Shown: positions 1 to 7,591 of the stretch, piece by piece | Layout of the letters: each line of letters starts with the position of its first letter | Numbering within the stretch: the first letter of the stretch is position 1 | Assembly: GCA_964412555.1 (NCBI GenBank) | Contig: CAYPPG010000066.1 | Location: forward strand, 1-43,922 | From: CAYPPG01 sp964412555 | Lineage (GTDB): Bacteria; Hinthialibacterota; Hinthialibacteria; Hinthialibacterales; Hinthialibacteraceae | Length of the DNA: 43,922 bases | Direction of reading: 5' to 3' | Notes under the pieces: model-generated | The model's database searches: none | Seen by the model: the letters and a program-made list of their open reading frames with translations, nothing else | Told to the model about the DNA's origin: nothing | Program-made: the position numbers and the translations under genes

Positions 1-954
1 GGTCAAACCTTTTTGGGTCGCACGGCCATAGGCCGTGGTTTAATAAAAGAATTAACGGTGAATGAAGGCACAGCTTCCGGAATGATCTACTTGACGTCAG
101 AAGGACCCGAAGGCATAGAGGTTATCGAGATGACCCCTTGGGATTTCCCCGACCCTCAAAATCGCCAAGGCGGTTTCGTAGGAATCACCGCCAGTACACT
201 AGGCGGATTGATCGCCAGCTTCGATAATTTCGAAGTGGAAGTGGATGGCCAGGTAGTATTTTCCGATGATTTCGAAGGCGGCGCCGAACAGGTTCCGGCC
301 ACGGTCGGTGTCGGTAGTGAGTGGGAATCCGGTGAAGCCGGCTATTGGGTAGTTCAAGACGGAATGTTGCACGGTATTTCCAACAACAACAACGATCCCA
401 AGCATTTATGGTACAACCAGGAAATTGTCGGCGGCCAGCGAATTGTCGGCGATTGCATGATGCTCTCCTGGGATAATGAAGACGATTTCAGCCGGGCGGG
501 TTTCGTATTACACATGCAGCCACATGGACGAGGCGGCGGACGTCAACCGGATGATATTCTTCCCGGTGAAGACCGCGGAATCAATATGCTGTTCCACCAG
601 AATTACAACACGATTGAATTCTTGAACGACCTGGTCGCCTGGGCAAATTTGGATGACGACACGATCCCCTGGGAACTCGGTGTATGGTACACATTCGATT
701 TTCGCTCCGACGGTTTTGTCGTAGACGGTACCTTTACCCAAAAAGACGATCCTTCCTATACCGTCGAAATGACCCCATGGGAAATCCCCAGCGTCGGTGA
801 CCGCTTCGACGGTTTCGCAGGTGTAACCGCCAGCACTAACGTCGGCTTGATCAGCGTCTATGACAATATCGAAATTTACGACGGCGAAGGGAACCTGCTG
901 TTCTCCGATGATTTTGAGGGCGAAGTCTCTGTACCCCATTGGCCGGTCTATTAA
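1..954 (+). CDS. Secreted protein with repeated concanavalin/LamG-like beta domains, 5' partial
   Basis: The frame is open from the first base, so the gene starts upstream and only the C-terminal ~317 residues are visible. Two similar modules can be read. Each has an EMTPW motif, then a GG/DGFxGxTAST motif, a VxDNxE motif and an FSDDFEG motif; the last motif of each module begins a new one. This is the look of concanavalin A-like/laminin-G-like sandwich domains (compare DUF1080-type glycan-binding domains). The last visible module is cut to FSDDFEG plus about ten residues, which may be the native C-terminus. A strong hairpin terminator follows. The protein at 40962-42659 uses related vocabulary in its C-terminal domain, so this may be one paralogous secreted family. 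A carbohydrate-binding role is inference; no catalytic residues are recognised. Confidence 0.6.
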   Translation, partial: GQTFLGRTAIGRGLIKELTVNEGTASGMIYLTSEGPEGIEVIEMTPWDFPDPQNRQGGFVGITASTLGGLIASFDNFEVEVDGQVVFSDDFEGGAEQVPATVGVGSEWESGEAGYWVVQDGMLHGISNNNNDPKHLWYNQEIVGGQRIVGDCMMLSWDNEDDFSRAGFVLHMQPHGRGGGRQPDDILPGEDRGINMLFHQNYNTIEFLNDLVAWANLDDDTIPWELGVWYTFDFRSDGFVVDGTFTQKDDPSYTVEMTPWEIPSVGDRFDGFAGVTASTNVGLISVYDNIEIYDGEGNLLFSDDFEGEVSVPHWPVY

Positions 955-983
955 TCTAACTTTTTAAATATTTATTTTCTACC

Positions 984-1007
984 ATGGTGGGGATTTTTCC
1001 CCACCAT
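984..1007 (+). terminator. Rho-independent-type terminator after the lectin-like gene
   Basis: A perfect 10-bp stem, ATGGTGGGGA (984-993) with TCCCCACCAT (998-1007), has a 4-nt T loop and is followed by TTTCTCT. It lies 30 bases after the stop at 954. Confidence 0.7.
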
Positions 1008-1035
1008 TTCTCTAAAAAAAAATAATACTGGGTAC

Positions 1036-1101
1036 CATGGGCAAGCGAAGTCTGCCCATGCTTCCTTCCTGGGTACCATGGGCAAGCGCAGTCTGCCCAT
1101 G
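1036..1101. repeat. Two tandem copies of palindrome family A (loop AGCGAAGTC)
   Basis: Copy 1 (1036-1060) has arms CATGGGCA and TGCCCATG around loop AGCGAAGTC. Copy 2 (1077-1101) has the same arms around AGCGCAGTC. Both sit in a 41-bp tandem unit that begins with GGGTACC. The pair lies immediately upstream of the ParDE pair, and three more copies lie downstream of it. Confidence 0.85.
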
Positions 1102-1168
1102 CGTTTCTCTCTGGATTTTTCTTCAAATCGATTTAAGCTATCTTTAAACGAAATCAGGGATATCAATC

Positions 1169-1432
1169 ATGTCTATAACATTGTCCCAAGAATTAGAAAA
1201 CCAAATCCAAGAAAAAGTCACCAGCGGTCAGTATGAATCGGCAAACGAAGTGATTCAAGAAGCAATATATCTCTTGAATGAACATGAACGATTCAAATCG
1301 GAACGTTTACAGGAGTTACGAGAAGAAATTCAAAAAGGATTCGATAGTGGAGAATCCACAATTTTGGATATGGAAAATGTAATCCGAAGGGGAAAAGAAC
1401 GGATCGCCCTTAAACAAAACTCGCAAGAATGA
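1169..1432 (+). CDS. parD: ParD-like antitoxin (ribbon-helix-helix)
   Basis: An 87-residue protein. The N-terminal ~45 residues match the CopG/ParD type: MSITL strand, a charged helix, then the SGQYESANEVIQEA stretch typical of ParD. The C-terminal half is a charged helical tail that would wrap the toxin. It starts at ATG 1169; no strong ribosome site is visible. It overlaps the toxin gene by four bases (ATGA, 1429-1432), the standard translational coupling of this module. Known role of the family: binds and neutralises ParE and represses its own operon. It is flanked on both sides by family A palindromes. Identification as an antitoxin is firm; the exact subfamily is not. Confidence 0.85.
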   Translation: MSITLSQELENQIQEKVTSGQYESANEVIQEAIYLLNEHERFKSERLQELREEIQKGFDSGESTILDMENVIRRGKERIALKQNSQE

Positions 1433-1719
1433 TCAAAAAAAGCCCTTTCGCCGAAAAAGATTTGGATGAAATCTGGGACTATATCGCCAGAGACAGTCCA
1501 GAGCGTGCCACAAAATTTCTTCGCTCTCTGAACGAAAAGCTGAATAGACTCTCTAAAAATCCTCTGATGGGTAGAGCACGAAATGAAATCGATGAAAATT
1601 TGAGAAGTTTCCCTTATGGAAATTATATTATCTTTTATACACCCATTACAAATGGAATTGATGTAATCCGTATTCTCCACTGTGCTCGTGATTATGAGCG
1701 TATATTTGGTAAAGAATGA
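1429..1719 (+). CDS. parE: ParE-like toxin (RelE/ParE superfamily)
   Basis: A 96-residue RelE/ParE-fold protein. The N-terminus, SPFAEKDLDEIWDYIARDSPERATKF, is the typical two-helix hairpin of ParE/YoeB-like toxins. The centre has the LRSFPYGNYIIFYTP strand pair, and the end has IRILHCARDYERIF, where the R-D near the C-terminus is conserved. Family members either poison gyrase (ParE) or cleave ribosome-bound mRNA (RelE), and the sequence alone does not separate these. It is translated from an ATGA overlap with the antitoxin. It is full length, with no sign of decay. Confidence 0.85.
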   Translation: MIKKSPFAEKDLDEIWDYIARDSPERATKFLRSLNEKLNRLSKNPLMGRARNEIDENLRSFPYGNYIIFYTPITNGIDVIRILHCARDYERIFGKE

Positions 1720-1731
1720 TCAACTGAGTAC

Positions 1732-1845
1732 CATGAGCAAGCCAAATCTGCCCATGCATCATTCCTACATTCCTGGGTACCATGGGCAAGCGAAGTCTGC
1801 CCATGCTTGTTCCTGGGTACCATGGGCAAGCGAAGTCTGCCCATA
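1732..1845. repeat. Three copies of palindrome family A downstream of parDE
   Basis: Copies at 1732-1756 (loop degraded to AGCCAAATC, one arm mismatch), 1781-1805 (canonical) and 1821-1845 (canonical loop, last arm base changed). They use the same ATGGGCA/TGCCCAT arms as the copies at 1036-1101. Confidence 0.85.
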
Positions 1846-1957
1846 CTTCATTCCTCCAAACCCGCTTCTCTAATTATAATAACCCGCTATAATTGAATTC
1901 GTTACAAGAGATATACAAATTCGTTTCTATTTACAACATTCAATTGAAAATCGCAAC

Positions 1958-1983
1958 GGTGGGTTCACTCCATATAACCCACC
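1958..1983. repeat. Palindrome family C (GGTGGGTT ... AACCCACC)
   Basis: Arms GGTGGGTT and AACCCACC enclose a 10-nt loop without the usual AAGCGAA core. It ends 18 bases before the carbamoyltransferase start. A second copy lies just after that gene, at 3827. Confidence 0.7.
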
Positions 1984-2001
1984 CTTTCATTATGGAGAGC
2001 C

Positions 2002-3822
2002 ATGTACATACTTGGAATTTCAGCGTTTTATCATGACAGCGCTGCCGCTCTTGTCGGCGACGGTGGAAAAATCATTGCCGCCGCCCAGGAAGAACGGTTT
2101 ACACGCAAAAAACATGACTTTTCTTTTCCGGAAAACGCCATCAACGCTTGTTTGGATGAAGCCGGTATCACGGTTGACCAATTGGATTACGTCGCTTTTT
2201 ACGATAAACCTTTCGTCAAATTCGAGCGCATTTTAGAAACTTATCTATCCGTTGCCCCTGCGGGATTGCGTTCGTTCCTGATGGCTATGCCGTTGTGGCT
2301 GCAGGAAAAACTCTGGCTGCCTAAAATCATAAAGGAACATCTCGAATACGAAGGCAAAATCCTCTTCGGTGACCACCATGAAAGCCACGCCGCCAGCGCT
2401 TTTTACCCATCTCCCTTCGAGGAAGCCGCATTCATCACCGTCGACGGAGTAGGAGAATGGTCAACCACGACATTCGGCTATGGCCGCGGCACAGAATTGA
2501 AAATACTGGGAGAAACCCGTTTCCCTCACTCGCTCGGCCTCCTCTATTCCGCATTTACCTACTATACCGGATTTAAAGTCAATTCCGGGGAATACAAAGT
2601 CATGGGATTGGCTCCCTACGGCGAGCCGAAATATGTGCAAACCATTCTGGACGAGCTGATCGACCTGAAAGAAGACGGCTCGTTCCGCATGAATATGAAA
2701 TATTTCAACTATCTATCCGGCCTAACCATGACCAACGGACAATTCGATAAACTGTTCGGCGGCCCTCCCCGCAAACCGGAATCCTTACTGACTCAGCGTG
2801 AAATGGATCTCGCCCGTTCTGTTCAAGAAGTGACGGAAGAAGCCATGATGCGCATGGCACGCCATGTGCATAAAGAAACCGGCATCAAGAACCTCTGCTT
2901 GGCGGGTGGATGCGCTCTAAACTGCGTCGCCAACGGAAAAATCCTGCGCGAAGGCCCCTTTGAAAATATCTGGATTCAACCCGCCGCCGGGGACGCCGGA
3001 GGCGCCTTGGGTGTCGCACTTTCCGTTTATCACCGCTATCTCGATAATCCATTACCGCCCAAAAACGGAAAAGACCGTATGAAAGCCTCTCTCCTCGGTC
3101 CCGGCTATACCGACGAGCAATTAAAAGACTATCTCAATGAGAAAGGAGTCCCTTATAGGAAGGTTGCGGAAGAGGAACTTGCGCCTATCGTGGCGGATAT
3201 CTTGGCGGATGAAAATGTCGTCGGATGGTTTCAAGGGCACATGGAATTTGGCCCCCGGGCACTCGGTAGCCGCAGCATTCTCGGCGATGCCCGCTCTCCC
3301 AAAATGCAATCGAAGATGAACCTGAAAATCAAGTTCAGGGAATCGTTCCGCCCCTTCGCTCCGGTTGTCCTCAGGGAAAAAGTCCACGAATATTTTGAAA
3401 TGAACGTGGAATCACCCTACATGCTGCTGGTCGCTCCGGTCCGCAAAGCACGGCGCATCAATATGACGGATGAGCAGAAAAACCTATTCGGTATCGAGAA
3501 ATTGAACGTCCCCCGTTCAGACATCCCCGCGATCACTCATGTCGATTACTCCGCCCGAGTACAAACAGTCGAACGGGAAGACAATCCCCGCTATTACGAT
3601 GTGTTAAAAAGTTTCGAAGAGAAAACCGGTTGCGCAGTCTTGGTCAACACCTCATTCAACGTGCGAGGCGAACCGATCGTCTGCACCCCGGAAGACGCTT
3701 ATCTTTGCTTCATGCGGACTGAAATGGATTACCTAGTCCTCGGCCGCTATATCTTAGATAAACGAGAACAACCCAAGTTAAAAGACGACGTAGACTGGCG
3801 AAAACAATTCACACTAGACTAA
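2002..3822 (+). CDS. NodU/CmcH-family carbamoyltransferase
   Basis: A 606-residue protein, the usual length of the NodU/CmcH/TobZ family, which moves a carbamoyl group from carbamoyl phosphate via an adenylate to a hydroxyl of a sugar or natural product. The N-terminal Kae1-like domain begins YILGISAFYHDSAAAL (residues 2-17) and contains DHHESHAASAFY (124-135), with the family's metal/ATP-site histidines. The C-terminal domain carries GWFQGHMEFGPRALGSRSIL (from about 411). A GGAG ribosome site lies 4 bases before ATG 2002. The next gene encodes an SxtJ-like membrane protein, a partner often found beside such enzymes (SxtI-SxtJ in saxitoxin clusters). No polyketide or peptide synthase genes are nearby, so the acceptor may be a cell-surface glycan. 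That acceptor is inference. Confidence 0.9.
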   Translation: MYILGISAFYHDSAAALVGDGGKIIAAAQEERFTRKKHDFSFPENAINACLDEAGITVDQLDYVAFYDKPFVKFERILETYLSVAPAGLRSFLMAMPLWLQEKLWLPKIIKEHLEYEGKILFGDHHESHAASAFYPSPFEEAAFITVDGVGEWSTTTFGYGRGTELKILGETRFPHSLGLLYSAFTYYTGFKVNSGEYKVMGLAPYGEPKYVQTILDELIDLKEDGSFRMNMKYFNYLSGLTMTNGQFDKLFGGPPRKPESLLTQREMDLARSVQEVTEEAMMRMARHVHKETGIKNLCLAGGCALNCVANGKILREGPFENIWIQPAAGDAGGALGVALSVYHRYLDNPLPPKNGKDRMKASLLGPGYTDEQLKDYLNEKGVPYRKVAEEELAPIVADILADENVVGWFQGHMEFGPRALGSRSILGDARSPKMQSKMNLKIKFRESFRPFAPVVLREKVHEYFEMNVESPYMLLVAPVRKARRINMTDEQKNLFGIEKLNVPRSDIPAITHVDYSARVQTVEREDNPRYYDVLKSFEEKTGCAVLVNTSFNVRGEPIVCTPEDAYLCFMRTEMDYLVLGRYILDKREQPKLKDDVDWRKQFTLD

Positions 3823-3826
3823 GTAG

Positions 3827-3853
3827 GGTGGGTTGAACAACGTGAAACCCACC
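3827..3853. repeat. Palindrome family C between carbamoyltransferase and sxtJ-like gene
   Basis: Arms GGTGGGTT and AACCCACC, followed by ATTTTG. It begins 5 bases after the carbamoyltransferase stop and could attenuate read-through into the next gene. Confidence 0.8.
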
Positions 3854-3872
3854 ATTTTGAATGAAGGAAAAC

Positions 3873-4283
3873 ATGCACAAAATACCAATCCCAACAGACA
3901 GTGATCTCCGAAAATTCGGCATCATGATGGCAATCGTGCTGGTTCTCTTCAGCGGTATTGCCGCCTGGAAACAACACTGGACCATAGCTTATGGGATGTG
4001 GGGAATAGCGGGAATCATCTTTCTGCTCCCCGCTATCGTTTATCCACAATTCCTCAAACCGATCCATTATTATTGGATGAAATTTGCGATGGCGCTAGGC
4101 TGGATCAATTCCCGAATTATCTTATCCTTGACCTATTATCTACTATTCACTCCGATTTCCATCATTCAGAAAATTATCGGACGTGATGAAATGGAACGAA
4201 AATTTCCCGAACAAACCAATACCTACTGGGTAGACCGCTCTAAAGAAACGTATAATCCCAAACACTTCGAAAAGCAGTTTTAA
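3873..4283 (+). CDS. SxtJ-like small membrane protein
   Basis: A 136-residue protein counted from the ATG at 3873, which has AAGGAA just upstream; the ATG at 3861 has no visible ribosome site. It has three hydrophobic segments: FGIMMAIVLVLFSGIAAW, the stretch around WGIAGIIFLLPAIVY, and SLTYYLLFTPISIIQKIIG. A hydrophilic tail contains a TYWVDR motif. This pattern and the position after a carbamoyltransferase match the SxtJ family, whose function is unknown. SxtK/DUF5989-type partners (about 50 residues) usually sit nearby; none is visible, although a 100-N gap begins 38 bases after the stop. The last codons and stop lie inside a 55-bp segment repeated on the far side of the gap. Confidence 0.75.
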   Translation: MHKIPIPTDSDLRKFGIMMAIVLVLFSGIAAWKQHWTIAYGMWGIAGIIFLLPAIVYPQFLKPIHYYWMKFAMALGWINSRIILSLTYYLLFTPISIIQKIIGRDEMERKFPEQTNTYWVDRSKETYNPKHFEKQF

Positions 4284-4476
4284 CAACAAATTGTGGTGCG
4301 GACATCCTGTCTGCACATCAGNNNNNNNNNNNNNNNNNNNNNNNNNNNNNNNNNNNNNNNNNNNNNNNNNNNNNNNNNNNNNNNNNNNNNNNNNNNNNNN
4401 NNNNNNNNNNNNNNNNNNNNNTCGAAAAGCAGTTTTAACAACAAATTGTGGTGCGGACATCCTGTCTGCACATCAG
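4267..4476. other. Scaffold gap of 100 N flanked by identical 55-bp ends
   Basis: Bases 4267-4321 and 4422-4476 are identical (55 bp, including the 3' end of the sxtJ-like gene and a family D palindrome). The N run is 4322-4421. This looks like two contigs whose ends overlap by one assembly k-mer, so the gap may hold no real sequence or an unresolved repeat. Confidence 0.85.
4297..4315. repeat. Palindrome family D (TGCGGACA-TCC-TGTCTGCA)
   Basis: Eight-base arms with one G:T-type mismatch around TCC, preceded by TTGTGG. Its assembled duplicate is at 4452-4470. Further copies are at 21010-21090 and 22986-23004. Confidence 0.8.
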
Positions 4477-4481
4477 AGTAA

Positions 4482-4820
4482 TTAAAGTGCTTCCCCACCA
4501 CGCTCCCCAGTCCGAATACGAACCACTTCCGCAATCGGGTAGATAAATATTTTTCCATCTCCGACTTGTCCGGTGTTGACGGTCGAGCGAATCGTATCGA
4601 TCACCTGTTCCGTCATATCTTCCTTCACCATAATTTCAACCTTGATTTTCGGTTGAAAAACGACGGTATATTCCCGTCCGCGGTAAATTTCGGAATGCCC
4701 GCGCTGGCGGCCGAATCCGCGGACTTCGCTTACCGTCATTCCCGTCACTCCGATCTCCTCCAAAGCCAGCCGGAGATCCTCCAATTTATGCGGTCGGATA
4801 ATTGCTTCGATTTTGTTCAT
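4482..4820 (-). CDS. glnB: PII nitrogen regulatory protein (first copy)
   Basis: A 112-residue PII trimer subunit. It begins MNKIEAIIRPHKLEDLRLAL, has the T-loop RGFGRQRGHSEIYRGREY with Tyr51 in the uridylylated position, and ends with the VGDGKIFIYPIAEVVRIRTGERG B/C-loop region that binds ATP/ADP and 2-oxoglutarate. PII reads the nitrogen and energy state and, when paired with an amt gene (GlnK type), plugs the ammonium channel. It follows the ammonium transporter gene by 6 bases on the same strand, which supports a GlnK-like role. It is very similar to the second PII at 6928-7266. The stop lies next to the scaffold gap region. Confidence 0.95.
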   Translation of the reverse strand: MNKIEAIIRPHKLEDLRLALEEIGVTGMTVSEVRGFGRQRGHSEIYRGREYTVVFQPKIKVEIMVKEDMTEQVIDTIRSTVNTGQVGDGKIFIYPIAEVVRIRTGERGGEAL

Positions 4821-4826
4821 AATATA

Positions 4827-6179
4827 TTACTCCTGCATTTTACTCATGCCTGTCGATGTATAGTTGTAAGCCACTTCGCCGTGTACCGATAAATCCAAAC
4901 CGGCCAGTTCGTCTTCCCGCGATGCACGAAGAGGAACGATTGCCTTGATGATAAGCAGAATAACAAAGGTTCCAATACCTGCCAATGCCCAGCCGGCAAG
5001 GACACTGATGATTTGATTGATGAACTGTGTCACGTTACCGAATATAAGACCGTCGGCTCCATCCGGATTCACCGCCGTACTGGCGAAAATCCCGGTCGCT
5101 AACGCGCCCCAAGTGCCACCCAAACCGTGCACTCCAAAAACATCGAGAGAATCGTCATATCCGAATTTTTCCTTCAAGAAATTGACACCGAGGTAACATA
5201 TAATCCCTGCACCAACACCAATGACTAAAGAAGATGGAACAGATACAAATCCGGATGCGGGGGTAATAGCCACCAAACCGGCAACCGCCCCGGTAACACA
5301 ACCAAGAATAGTCGGTTTTCCTCGATGCGCCCATTCGACAAATACCCAGCCCAAACCGGCAGCCGCGGCAGCGGTATTTGTGACTGTAAAGGCGATTGCC
5401 GCAAGTCCGTTCGCACCTAAAGAACTTCCGGCGTTGAATCCAAACCAACCAACCCAAAGCATGGAACCACCGATCAATGTAAGCGGAAGATTATGCGGAG
5501 GAGACACTGTATTCGGATACCCCACCCGCTTCCCGATCATGATACATGCGACCAAGGCCGAAACACCGGAACTGATATGAACAACGGTTCCCCCGGCAAA
5601 ATCCAAGGCGCCGAGCTGATACAACCATCCGCCTTCCTGCCACACCCAATGACACAGCGGATCATAAACAAAAGTAGCCCACAGCAACGAAAATAAAACA
5701 AACGCAGTAAAATTCATCCGTTCCGCAAATGTTCCACTGATCAGCGCCACCGTGATGATCGCGAACATACATTGGAACATCGCGAATGTTAAATGAGGGA
5801 TGCTGCCACTCGCCTCCGGCCCGACCCCGTTAAAGAACAAATAGTCGAAACCACCAATAATCCCCCCGATATCCGAACCGAACGAAAGGGAATATCCCCA
5901 CAAAACCCACTGAACACTGATGAGACAGGTTAGAAAAAAACTATGCATCAAGGTTGAAAGGACATTCCGCTGACTGACCAATCCTCCATAAAACAAAGCC
6001 AAACCCGGCACGGTCATAAACAGTACCAAGGCGCTCGATGTGAGAATCCAAGCGGTGTCCCCTGAATCAATCGCCGCTTGCACCGCCTCTTCCGCAAAAG
6101 CGAATTGTGATGCCGCTAGTACGAATAGAGGAGTTCCCAAGCCCCAAAGTGACAAACGAAGGCTTTTCCTATACGACAT
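4827..6179 (-). CDS. amt: Ammonium transporter Amt (first copy)
   Basis: A 450-residue Amt/MEP/Rh channel with a likely cleaved signal sequence (residues 1-29, ending SQFAFA). The twin channel histidines are present in FAGGTVVHISSG (His201) and DVFGVHGLGGTWG (His351), 150 residues apart as in E. coli AmtB. About eleven membrane helices can be read, followed by the cytoplasmic tail PLRASREDELAGLDLSVHGE typical of bacterial Amt proteins. The ribosome site AAGGAATGAGG lies just before ATG 6179. It is followed by a PII gene only 6 bases away, forming an amt-glnK operon. Expected role: ammonium uptake across the inner membrane, shut by PII when nitrogen is plentiful. Confidence 0.95.
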   Translation of the reverse strand: MSYRKSLRLSLWGLGTPLFVLAASQFAFAEEAVQAAIDSGDTAWILTSSALVLFMTVPGLALFYGGLVSQRNVLSTLMHSFFLTCLISVQWVLWGYSLSFGSDIGGIIGGFDYLFFNGVGPEASGSIPHLTFAMFQCMFAIITVALISGTFAERMNFTAFVLFSLLWATFVYDPLCHWVWQEGGWLYQLGALDFAGGTVVHISSGVSALVACIMIGKRVGYPNTVSPPHNLPLTLIGGSMLWVGWFGFNAGSSLGANGLAAIAFTVTNTAAAAAGLGWVFVEWAHRGKPTILGCVTGAVAGLVAITPASGFVSVPSSLVIGVGAGIICYLGVNFLKEKFGYDDSLDVFGVHGLGGTWGALATGIFASTAVNPDGADGLIFGNVTQFINQIISVLAGWALAGIGTFVILLIIKAIVPLRASREDELAGLDLSVHGEVAYNYTSTGMSKMQE

Positions 6180-6252
6180 AACCTCATTCCTTTCTTATTT
6201 TTTTTACTGATCGATTTCCACACATACCACCGAAACGGCAACGTGACGTATC

Positions 6253-6344
6253 GCCGGCATCCTGTCGGCTTTTCTCCATACTCACTTGAGCATTACGAAC
6301 GAAGGAAAATGTATACGTTACAAGATGCGGGCAGGGATGCCCGC
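6253..6344. repeat. Two palindromes: family D/G variant and family E
   Basis: 6253-6269 reads GCCGGCA-TCC-TGTCGGC. 6327-6344 reads GCGGGCA-GGGA-TGCCCGC, the reverse complement of the unit repeated at 7316-7590. They share the short loop vocabulary but have different arms. Confidence 0.7.
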
Positions 6345-6735
6345 GCTCCGGCATTTTTTATAAAACGCAATGGAAATGCCAATTTGATCCGTATATTTTC
6401 CATCAGTAAAAAAGGGGAATTGATTAATATAACCGTTCTGAGGATTCGAAAATAACCACTTGGAAATACTTAACTTAAAACGAACATACAATTTTTTGTT
6501 TATAGGAATTCCAACGAAATTCAATGATCATAATACAACATGATAATGTTCAAAGAACTGTTGATTTACGAGCTAGTGATCAAAAACAAACAGGAAGGAG
6601 ACTTCAGCAAGATTTATACCCCAACAGGATTGAAGAAGATAGCCAAGTAGAGGCTATACCCCAACAAGTCATCCATGTTTTTGCAATCCCAATTCCCACG
6701 TAAACGCAACCCTCCAAAGCAACGCCCCAGTTAGA

Positions 6736-6860
6736 GGCTCTATACCCCAACGGGGTTAAAGAAGATAGCCAGTGGGCAACGCCCCTGGAAATGGTCAGCA
6801 ATCTCACTATTCCACCCTGAAGGGGTGGCAGACTTCTTTCATATTTCATCCCTTCAGGGT
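6736..6860. repeat. Composite repeat family F, copy 1
   Basis: Ordered parts: ACCCCAACGGGGT hairpin (6744-6756), a GAAGATAGCC lead, CCAGTGGGC-AAC-GCCCCTGG hairpin (6769-6788), then CCACCCTGAAGGGGTGG (6812-6828), with a partial inverted CCCTTCAGGGTGG afterwards. The same order recurs at about 11604-11690 and 18181-18267. Confidence 0.8.
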
Positions 6861-6927
6861 GGTGATTCTCGTTAATTTAATGACATCGCATTTCTCTGCA
6901 CCCCTTTCCATCATCTTCCATTACTAT

Positions 6928-7266
6928 TTACAATGCTTCCGAACCACGTTCACCGGTTCGAATACGAACCACTTCACCAATCGGGTAGATAAAGATTTTA
7001 CCATCCCCGACCTGGCCGGTGTTCACCGTTGAACAAATCGTATCCACGACTTTTTCGGTCAAATCTTCCTTGACCATGATTTCGACTTTGATCTTGGGTT
7101 GGAAGACGACGTTGTATTCCCTTCCTCGGTAGAGTTCGGAATGTCCTTTCTGCCGTCCGAAACCACGGACCTCACTGACCGTCATTCCCGTCACTCCGAT
7201 TTCCTCCAATTCCACTCGAAGATCTTCAAGCTTATGAGGACGAATAATCGCTTCGACTTTATTCAT
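6928..7266 (-). CDS. glnK: PII nitrogen regulatory protein (second copy)
   Basis: A 112-residue PII protein, close to identical in pattern to the one at 4482-4820. It has the T-loop RGFGRQKGHSELYRGREY with Tyr51, and the C-terminal VGDGKIFIYPIGEVVRIRTGERG motif. It starts at ATG 7266, preceded by GAAAAGGAGAG, a good ribosome site about 7 bases away. It is downstream of the second amt gene but separated from it by 325 bp filled with a tandem palindrome array and a scaffold gap, unlike the tightly spaced first module. Expected role: gating of the paired Amt channel and nitrogen signalling. The near-identity to the first copy suggests module duplication. Confidence 0.95.
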   Translation of the reverse strand: MNKVEAIIRPHKLEDLRVELEEIGVTGMTVSEVRGFGRQKGHSELYRGREYNVVFQPKIKVEIMVKEDLTEKVVDTICSTVNTGQVGDGKIFIYPIGEVVRIRTGERGSEAL

Positions 7267-7315
7267 AATGATCTCTCCTTTTCTGTTTCAATCGTTTCAA
7301 AGAATCTCCCCACCG

Positions 7316-7590
7316 GGAGCGCGGGCATCCTTGCCCGCATTTTCATACCGCATCCCCACTGGGAGCGCGGGCATCCTTGCCCGCATTTTCNNNNNNNNNN
7401 NNNNNNNNNNNNNNNNNNNNNNNNNNNNNNNNNNNNNNNNNNNNNNNNNNNNNNNNNNNNNNNNNNNNNNNNNNNNNNNNNNNNNNNNNNCGCATTTTCA
7501 TACCGCATCCCCACTGGGAGCGCGGGCATCCTTGCCCGCATTTTCGTACCGCATCCCCACTGGGAGCGCGGGCATCCTTTCCCGCATTTT
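7316..7590. repeat. Tandem array of 46-bp units with family E palindrome, containing a 100-N gap
   Basis: The unit runs from GGGAGCGCGGGCATCCTTGC through CCGCATTTTCATACCGCATCCCCACT, so each unit carries the GCGGGCA-TCCT-TGCCCGC palindrome. Two copies precede and two follow the N run (7391-7490). The flanks 7336-7390 and 7491-7545 are identical over 55 bp, so the copy number is unresolved. The last unit touches the stop codon of the second amt gene (7592-7594). There are no unique spacers, so it is not a CRISPR array. Confidence 0.85.
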
Positions 7591-7591
7591 T

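Larger units (their letters stand above)
6180..6927. other. 748-bp intergenic region between the two amt-PII modules
   Basis: No convincing gene. It holds a GCCGGCA-TCC-TGTCGGC palindrome (6253-6269), a family E palindrome (6327-6344) and a family F composite repeat (about 6736-6860, with degenerate pieces from about 6610). A promoter for the amt gene at 6179 must lie here, but I could not find a clear -24/-12 or -35/-10 match. Confidence 0.7.

Noticed and set aside
972..1166. Small ORFs made of palindrome family A sequence (here and at 1682-1873)
   Set aside because: Their composition is just translated repeat; no start signals.
2002..4283. Part of a saxitoxin-type biosynthetic cluster
   Set aside because: Only the carbamoyltransferase and SxtJ-like genes are present; flanking genes are toxin-antitoxin and nitrogen-uptake genes.
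7316..7590. CRISPR-like array of regularly spaced repeats
   Set aside because: The whole 46-bp unit is repeated with no unique spacers, and no cas genes are present; it is a tandem palindrome repeat.
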